A program made the position numbers and the translations under genes. From positions 1 to 64,000 of the forward strand of contig NZ_JACIHE010000032.1 of NCBI RefSeq assembly GCF_014198245.1: 64,000 bases of DNA. Reading direction: 5' to 3'. A model generated the notes under the pieces. That model was not told the origin of the DNA, did no database searches, and saw only the letters and a list, made by a program, of their open reading frames with translations. Shown here in pieces: positions 59,215-64,000 of the stretch; within the stretch, counting starts at the first letter, position 1; every line of letters begins with the position of its first letter. The stretch comes from Bradyrhizobium sp. cir1. Its GTDB lineage: Bacteria > Pseudomonadota > Alphaproteobacteria > Rhizobiales > Xanthobacteraceae.

Positions 59215-59997
59215 ATGTCGCTGATCGACCTCGCCAACCCCACGCGGTTCCTCGCGCTGACAGCGCGGGTGTTGCCGTGGCTCGCGGCCGCGACCGTCAT
59301 CCTGCTCACCATCGGCCTCTATCAATCCGCTCTTGCGCCCGACGACTACCAGCAGGGCGCGACCGTCAAGATCATGTTCATCCACGTGCCCAATGCCTGG
59401 CTATCGATGTTCGTGTGGGGCGTGATGAGCATCGCCTCGCTGGGCACGCTGGTGTGGCGGCATCCGCTCGCCGACGTCGCCGCAAAGGCGGCAGCTCCCA
59501 TCGGCGCCAGCTTCACCTTTCTCGCACTGCTCACGGGCTCGCTGTGGGGCCGGCCGATGTGGGGCACCTATTGGGAATGGGACGCGCGGCTGACTTCGGT
59601 GCTGATCCTGTTCCTGATGTATCTCGGGCTGATGGCGCTGTGGCGCGCGGTCGACGATCCCTCGCGCGCGGCGCGCGCCGCGGCGGTGCTGACGCTGGTC
59701 GGCGCGATCAACCTGCCGATCATCAAGTTCTCGGTCGACTGGTGGAACACGCTGCACCAGCCGGCCTCGGTGATGCGCATGGGCGGCTCGTCACTCGACA
59801 AGTCGTTCCTGATTCCGCTGCTGCTGATGGCGATCGCCTTCACGCTGCTGTTCGTGACGCTGCATCTGGCGGCGATGCGCAACGAGATCCTGCGCCGGCG
59901 CGTCCGCTCGCTGCAGATGATGCAGGCGAGCCGTGTCGCGTTCTCGAGCGCCGGCTCGCGTGAAGGAAGCGCGTCGAACGAAGTTGGGGCGGCGTGA
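59215..59997 (+). CDS. ccmC: heme exporter / heme lyase component CcmC
   Basis: A 260-residue membrane protein with six helices and the heme-handling tryptophan-rich motif WGTYWEWDARLTS, conserved His residues in MFIHVPNAWLS and NTLHQPASV, typical of CcmC (cycZ). It loads heme onto CcmE in the periplasm. Its stop overlaps the ccmD start by one base (TGATG). The tail (about 235-260) is Ser/Arg-rich and cytoplasmic. Confidence 0.97.
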   Translation: MSLIDLANPTRFLALTARVLPWLAAATVILLTIGLYQSALAPDDYQQGATVKIMFIHVPNAWLSMFVWGVMSIASLGTLVWRHPLADVAAKAAAPIGASFTFLALLTGSLWGRPMWGTYWEWDARLTSVLILFLMYLGLMALWRAVDDPSRAARAAAVLTLVGAINLPIIKFSVDWWNTLHQPASVMRMGGSSLDKSFLIPLLLMAIAFTLLFVTLHLAAMRNEILRRRVRSLQMMQASRVAFSSAGSREGSASNEVGAA

Positions 59998-60179
59998 TGA
60001 TGTCGCTCGGTCCCTACGCATCCTTCATCGTGACGTCCTACGCGGCTGCGGCACTCGTGGTCGTGATCCTGATCGGCTGGATCGTGCTCGACTATCGCAA
60101 CCAGACCCGGCGCCTGCGCGAGCTCGACCGTAGCGGCGTCACCCGCCGCTCGGGCCGCAGCGCGATGGACGCGCCATGA
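59997..60179 (+). CDS. ccmD: heme exporter protein CcmD
   Basis: A 60-residue small membrane protein. It has one helix (about 8-32, YASFIVTSYAAAALVVVIL) followed by WIVLDYRNQTRRLRELD, the standard CcmD signature. It holds CcmE in the CcmABCD complex (cycX). Starts at ATG 59997, sharing a base with the ccmC stop; ends overlapping ccmG (ATGA). Confidence 0.93.
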   Translation: MMSLGPYASFIVTSYAAAALVVVILIGWIVLDYRNQTRRLRELDRSGVTRRSGRSAMDAP

Positions 60180-60760
60180 GCCATCAGTCGAGCTCCGTCC
60201 CGCCGCAGCGCCGCACCTTCCTGATGGTGCTGCCGCTGATCGCTTTCATCGGCCTCGCCGTGCTGTTCTGGTTCCGGCTCGGCAGCGGTGATATCTCGCG
60301 GATTCCCTCCGCGCTGATCGGACGACCGGTGCCGCAGACCGTGCTGCCGCCGCTGGAGGGATTGCAGGACAACGGCGCACAGGTGCCGGGCCTCGATCCC
60401 GCCGCGTTCAAGGGCAAGGTCAGCCTCGTCAACGTCTGGGCGTCCTGGTGCGTGCCGTGTCATGACGAAGCACCGCTTCTGACCGAACTAGCAAAAGACA
60501 AGCGCTTCCAACTCGTCGGCATCAACTACAAGGACGCAGCCGACAATGCGCGCCGCTTCCTCGGGCGCTACGGCAACCCGTTCAGCCGGGTCGGCGTCGA
60601 CGCCAACGGCCGCGCCTCGATCGAATGGGGCGTCTACGGCGTGCCGGAGACTTTTGTCGTCGGGCGCGAAGGCACCATCGTCTACAAGCTGGTCGGCCCG
60701 ATCACGCCGGACAATCTGCAGAAGGTGCTGTTGCCGCAGATGGAGAAGGCGCTGAAGTAG
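60176..60760 (+). CDS. ccmG: thiol:disulfide interchange protein CcmG (DsbE)
   Basis: A 194-residue membrane-anchored thioredoxin. It has one helix (about 15-33), then the periplasmic domain with NVWASWCVPCHDEAPLL (redox Cys92 and Cys95) and the cis-Pro region VYGVPETFVVGREG. It reduces apocytochrome c CXXCH cysteines before heme attachment (cycY). Last gene of the ccmABCDG run; ccmE, ccmF and ccmH are not in the window. Confidence 0.96.
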   Translation: MSHQSSSVPPQRRTFLMVLPLIAFIGLAVLFWFRLGSGDISRIPSALIGRPVPQTVLPPLEGLQDNGAQVPGLDPAAFKGKVSLVNVWASWCVPCHDEAPLLTELAKDKRFQLVGINYKDAADNARRFLGRYGNPFSRVGVDANGRASIEWGVYGVPETFVVGREGTIVYKLVGPITPDNLQKVLLPQMEKALK

Positions 60761-60768
60761 CCGCCTTC

Positions 60769-60853
60769 GTCATTGCGAGGAGCCCTTGCGACGAAGCAAT
60801 CCAGAATTTCCCCGCGGAAAGATTCTGGATTGCTTCGCTTCGCTCGCAATGAC
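60769..60853. repeat. REP-like palindrome (GTCATTGCGAG family), copy 2
   Basis: GTCATTGCGAGGAGCC at 60769 mirrored by GCTTCGCTCGCAATGAC ending 60853, with GAAGCAATCCAGAATTTCC and TTCTGGATTGCTTC inner arms. It lies between convergent ccmG and yciB. Confidence 0.88.
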
Positions 60854-60868
60854 GAGCGGAGAGACCGA

Positions 60869-61471
60869 CTACCCCTTCCGCACATCCCCCGCTTCGGCCT
60901 CGCTGGTCTCCAGCGACACCGGCTCAAGGTGATAGCGCTTGGTCAGCGGCATCTGGGCGATGGCGAAGATCATCGTGATCGGGGTAACGCCGAACACCTT
61001 GAAGTTCACCCAGAAATCCGTGCTCTGGGTGCGCCAGACGATCTCGTTCAGCACCGCCATGCCGGCGAAGAACAGCGCCCAGCGCAGCGTGAGGATACGC
61101 CAGCCCTGCGGCGTCAAATTGAACATCTGGTCGAACATCACGGCGATGAAGGAGCGGCCGAACAACAGGCCGCCGCCGAGGATCGCGGCGAACAGGCCGT
61201 AGATGATGGTCGGCTTGACCTTGATGAAGGTCTCATCGTGCAGCACCAGCGTCAGCGTGCCGAACACCAGCACGATCACGCCTGTGACGATCGCCATGAT
61301 CGGGATGTGGCGCGTCACCACGTAAGAGGCGGCCATCGCCGCGACGATCGCGACCATGAAGGCGCCGGTCGCGGCGAACAGGTTGAACTTCGCATTGACG
61401 AAGAAGAACACGAGCAGCGGACCGAGCTCGGTCGCAAGCTTGAACAGCGGATGCGGCTGGGTCTTGTCCAT
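60869..61471 (-). CDS. yciB: inner membrane-spanning protein YciB (septation protein A, IspZ)
   Basis: A 200-residue membrane protein with about five helices: start PHPLFKLATELGPLLVFFFVNAKF, then HDETFIKVKPTIIYGLFA and TQSTDFWVNFKVFGVTPIT, the YciB/IspZ signature. It is involved in envelope or septum integrity; the molecular function is unclear. ATG 61471 fits the family; frames further upstream pass through a repeat. It is adjacent to ftsY on the same strand, 126 bp away. Confidence 0.95.
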   Translation of the reverse strand: MDKTQPHPLFKLATELGPLLVFFFVNAKFNLFAATGAFMVAIVAAMAASYVVTRHIPIMAIVTGVIVLVFGTLTLVLHDETFIKVKPTIIYGLFAAILGGGLLFGRSFIAVMFDQMFNLTPQGWRILTLRWALFFAGMAVLNEIVWRTQSTDFWVNFKVFGVTPITMIFAIAQMPLTKRYHLEPVSLETSEAEAGDVRKG

Positions 61472-61489
61472 TCTCTGACCTTTGTTGCT

Positions 61490-61588
61490 GTCATCACCCG
61501 CGAAGGCGGGTGATCCAGTATTCCGAGGCGCCTCGATAGATAACTGGCGGTGCGGCGTACTGGATGCCCCGCCTGCGCGGGGCATGAC
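61490..61588. repeat. REP-like element (GTCATGCCCCGG family), copy 3
   Basis: GTCATCACCCGCGAAGGCGG at 61490 with GATCCAGTATTCC, mirrored by GTACTGGATGCCCCGCC...GGCATGAC ending 61588. It lies between ftsY and yciB, co-directional genes. Confidence 0.85.
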
Positions 61589-61597
61589 GAAAGAAAC

Positions 61598-62545
61598 CTA
61601 TGACTCAATTCCGGCAATGGCGCGGGCGAAATCGCGCGCGGTGAACGGCGCGAGGTCGTCGACGCCTTCGCCGACGCCGATGAAATGCACCGGCAGTTTG
61701 AACTTCTCCGCGAGCGCCACCAGGATGCCGCCGCGGGCGGTGCCGTCGAGTTTGGTCATCACGAGGCCGGTGACCCCGGCGGTGCGATGGAACGCCTCGA
61801 CCTGCGACAGCGCGTTCTGGCCCACGGTGGCATCGAGCACAAGCAGCACGGCATGCGGCGCAGTGTCATCCACCTTGCGAATGACGCGGACGACCTTTTC
61901 GAGCTCGTTCATCAGCTCGGCCTTGTTCTGCAGCCGGCCAGCGGTGTCGATCAGGAGCACATCGATGTTCTGCTCCTTTGCCGCGGTGAGCGCGTTGAAG
62001 GCGAGGCTGGCCGAATCCGAGCCCTGCGCGCCGGCAATGACCGGCGTCCTGGTGCGCTCGCCCCAGACCTTGAGCTGCTCGATGGCGGCGGCGCGAAACG
62101 TATCGCCGGCGGCCAGCATCACCTTGCGGCCTTCGGATGCGAATTTCTGCGAGAGCTTTCCGATGGTGGTGGTCTTGCCGGAGCCGTTGACGCCGACCAC
62201 GAGGATCACAAACGGCTTCCGGGCCGCATCGATCTCGAGCGGCTTTGCCACCGGCGACAGCACCTTCTCGACCTCGGTCGCGACGACGTCCTTGACCTCG
62301 TCCTCCGAGATCGCCTTGTCGTAGCGCCCGGCGCCGACGGCATCCGCGATCCGCACCGCGACGGAGGTGCCGAGGTCGGCGCGCAAGAGCACGTCCTCGA
62401 TGTCGTCGAGCATGGCGCGGTCGAGCTTGCGCTTGGTGACGAGGTCGGCGACCGCTGTCCCGAGCGAGGACGAGGTGCGCTTCAGCCCGTTGGACAGGCG
62501 GCGCCACCAGCTCAGCTTGGGGGGGTCGGAGGTGGTATCGTTCAT
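61598..62545 (-). CDS. ftsY: signal recognition particle receptor FtsY
   Basis: A 315-residue SRP GTPase: N domain (about 1-100), G1 VVGVNGSGKTTTIGKL near 114-129, AAGDTFRAAAIEQL (G2), DTAGRLQNKAELM (G3) and TKLDGTARGG (G4), ending GVGEGVDDLAPF. The acidic A domain is essentially missing, as usual in alphaproteobacteria. It docks SRP-bound ribosomes at the membrane. ATG 62545 (MNDTTSDPPK). Divergent from the pseudouridine synthase, 38 bp between starts. Confidence 0.97.
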   Translation of the reverse strand: MNDTTSDPPKLSWWRRLSNGLKRTSSSLGTAVADLVTKRKLDRAMLDDIEDVLLRADLGTSVAVRIADAVGAGRYDKAISEDEVKDVVATEVEKVLSPVAKPLEIDAARKPFVILVVGVNGSGKTTTIGKLSQKFASEGRKVMLAAGDTFRAAAIEQLKVWGERTRTPVIAGAQGSDSASLAFNALTAAKEQNIDVLLIDTAGRLQNKAELMNELEKVVRVIRKVDDTAPHAVLLVLDATVGQNALSQVEAFHRTAGVTGLVMTKLDGTARGGILVALAEKFKLPVHFIGVGEGVDDLAPFTARDFARAIAGIES

Positions 62546-62583
62546 GGTGGCGTGTTAGCCGTTCCGGCCCATAAACGAAAGTC

Positions 62584-63291
62584 TTGCAATTGCTCGATGT
62601 TCCCGAATTGACCGCCGACGAGATCCAGGCCCGCGTGCTCCATCGCGACGGCTTGATGCTGGTCATCGACAAGCCGGCCGGCCTGCCGGTGCATCGCGGC
62701 CCCAAGGGCGGCGCCAATCTGGAGCATTCCTTCGACGCGCTCCGATTCGGCCTGCCGCGGCCACCGGTGCTGGCCCACCGGCTGGACAAGGACACCTCCG
62801 GTTGCCTCGTGCTCGGCCGCCACCGCAAGGCGACCGCATCACTGGGCCTGCTGTTCAAGCATGGCAAGATCGGCAAGACCTACTGGACCGTGGTCGAGGG
62901 CGGCCCTGCCGAGGACGAGGGCACGATCGACATGCCGCTTGGCCGGCTCAATGCCGAACGCGGCTGGTGGCAGAAACCCGACCCGGAAGGACAAAAGGCC
63001 ATCACCAACTGGAAGGTGATGGGCCGGGGCGACGGTTTCACCTGGCTCGCCATGGAACCGGTGACCGGGCGGACCCATCAATTGCGCGTGCATTCGGCCG
63101 AGAGCGGATGGCCGATCTTCGGCGATAACATTTACGGCAACGGCCCGCGCTTCGGCGAGCCGCGGCTGCATCTGCATTCCCGCGAAATCGTGGTGCCGAT
63201 CTCCCGGAACAAGGAGCCGGTCCGCGTGGTGGCCCCCGCCCCGCCCCACATGCACGAGAAGCTCCGCGCCTGCGGGTGGAATGGGGAGTAG
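62584..63291 (+). CDS. RluA-family RNA pseudouridine synthase
   Basis: A 235-residue pseudouridine synthase without an S4 domain. VIDKPAGLPVHRG is near 28-40, HRLDKDTSG carries the catalytic Asp68, and GRTHQLRVH is near 159-167. It isomerises uridines in rRNA or tRNA; absence of S4 and small size resemble RluA/TruC-type enzymes, but the target is unknown. The frame opens with TTG 62584; an ATG further in would remove conserved sequence. It shares a very short divergent region with ftsY. Confidence 0.9.
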   Translation: MQLLDVPELTADEIQARVLHRDGLMLVIDKPAGLPVHRGPKGGANLEHSFDALRFGLPRPPVLAHRLDKDTSGCLVLGRHRKATASLGLLFKHGKIGKTYWTVVEGGPAEDEGTIDMPLGRLNAERGWWQKPDPEGQKAITNWKVMGRGDGFTWLAMEPVTGRTHQLRVHSAESGWPIFGDNIYGNGPRFGEPRLHLHSREIVVPISRNKEPVRVVAPAPPHMHEKLRACGWNGE

Positions 63292-63428
63292 CCCCTCCTC
63301 GTCCCTCATGGTGAGGAGCCGTGCTCGGCTACCCTGCCATGGTTTACGAAACGTTCAGGGCTCGCCTCTAATGATAACGGTCGCTTAGAACAAGCTTCCG
63401 TCAATCCGCTCAGGACGAGCCGCGCGTC

Positions 63429-64000
63429 ATGCCCAAGGCCGAGCTATCGATCATCGACGAGGTCGAATCCGCACTTCGGGTCGGCTCGCCGGAAAAGGGG
63501 CTGGAAACGGCGCGGCGCGTCACCGACCTGTTCCTGGCCTCCGCCGGCAGTTTCAGCGACGAGCAGATCGCGCTGTTCGACGACGTGCTCGAGCGCCTGA
63601 TCGGCACCATCGAGCTGCGCGCGATTGCCGACATGGGCGCACGCGTCGCGCTGGCCGAGATCAGCGCGCAGCTGGCGCCGATCGCGCAGGCGCCGCCTTC
63701 CGTGATCCGCCGCCTCGCCAACAATGACGAGATCCGCATCGCCGGTCCTGTGCTGCAGGAATCCGCGCGCCTCGACGATGGCGAGCTGGTGAAGATCGCC
63801 TCCAGCAAGGGTGAGCCGCATCTGCTCGCGGTCGCCGGCCGCTGGTGGCTGAAGGAGATCGTCACCGACGCGCTGCTGGCGCGGCGCTATCCCAGCGTCA
63901 GCCGGCGGCTCGCCGCCAATCCCGGCGCGCGCGTGTCCGGAAACGGGTTTGCCCTCATCGTCGGGCAGGCCGAAAGCGATCCCGAGCTTGCCGTGAGCGT
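63429..64000 (+). CDS. DUF2336 domain-containing protein (5' part)
   Basis: At least 190 residues, running off the end of the window without a stop. It starts MPKAELSIIDEVESALRVGSP; the helical-repeat content (VTDLFLASAGSFSDEQIALFDDVLERLIGTIE, PPSVIRRLANNDEIRIAGPVLQESARLDDGELVKIA) is characteristic of DUF2336, a HEAT-like alphaproteobacterial family related to leucine-rich-repeat-variant proteins. Function unknown. Nothing clear lies in the 137-bp gap before it. Confidence 0.85.
   Translation, partial: MPKAELSIIDEVESALRVGSPEKGLETARRVTDLFLASAGSFSDEQIALFDDVLERLIGTIELRAIADMGARVALAEISAQLAPIAQAPPSVIRRLANNDEIRIAGPVLQESARLDDGELVKIASSKGEPHLLAVAGRWWLKEIVTDALLARRYPSVSRRLAANPGARVSGNGFALIVGQAESDPELAVS

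Overview
The window is about 64 kb of GC-rich alphaproteobacterial chromosome, almost certainly from Bradyrhizobium. Evidence for the genus is acnA transcribed divergently from the cytochrome c maturation genes (cycVWZXY in B. japonicum), an mdh-sucCD-sucAB-SDR-lpdA cluster, an F1-only ATP synthase operon atpHAGDC, and short interspersed repeats of a type I associate with Bradyrhizobium. It is mostly a core region: no prophage, CRISPR array, intact insertion sequence or symbiosis gene is visible. The only hint of a mobile element is a possible IS end in the first 94 bases beside a tRNA-Ser gene.

Layout. 1-3870: tRNA-Ser(CGA), an alpha/beta hydrolase, a ROK-family protein whose kinase motifs are in circularly permuted order, and rplU-rpmA with a clear promoter and terminator. 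3900-10540: GNAT acetyltransferase, DMT exporter, MaoC-like protein, obgE, a formylglycine sulfatase/phosphonate monoester hydrolase and an orphan Bug-type binding protein. 10700-15170: proB, proA, nadD, rsfS, rlmH. 15190-20540: an envelope operon (EnvC-like degenerate LytM factor, ctpA, YibQ-like deacetylase) followed by two tandem RppH-type Nudix genes. 20830-27770: membrane adenylate cyclase, then atpCDGAH on the minus strand. 27770-28420 is an AT-richer intergenic island with a perfect CtrA-type box and a 14-bp palindrome in front of rlpA. 29140-33820: priA, xerC, a DUF4337 protein and a small membrane protein.

33850-44410 (minus strand) is the lower TCA cycle in one array. In transcription order it is mdh, sucC, a DUF1579-like gene, sucD, sucA, sucB, an SDR gene and lpdA, giving malate dehydrogenase, succinyl-CoA synthetase and all three subunits of 2-oxoglutarate dehydrogenase. 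Aconitase (acnA) lies 10 kb further on. 44660-54550: zapE, thpR, a GDSL esterase divergent from a LolD/YbbA-YbbP-like ABC exporter (the same arrangement as tesA-ybbA-ybbP of E. coli), a Bax1-I protein, a PAT-like acetyltransferase, DUF2794, a candidate small RNA and a DUF1223 protein. 54780-64000: acnA, ccmABCDG, yciB, ftsY, an RluA-type pseudouridine synthase and the start of a DUF2336 protein that runs off the window.

Nearly every gap between convergent or tail-to-tail genes carries a REP/BIME-like palindromic repeat. At least four sequence families share GTC...GAC ends, and a fifth longer family also occurs. They are listed individually because they explain most non-coding DNA here and many spurious open frames. 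Start codons were chosen by ribosome-binding site and family alignment from memory; uncertain ones are flagged. No database search was possible.
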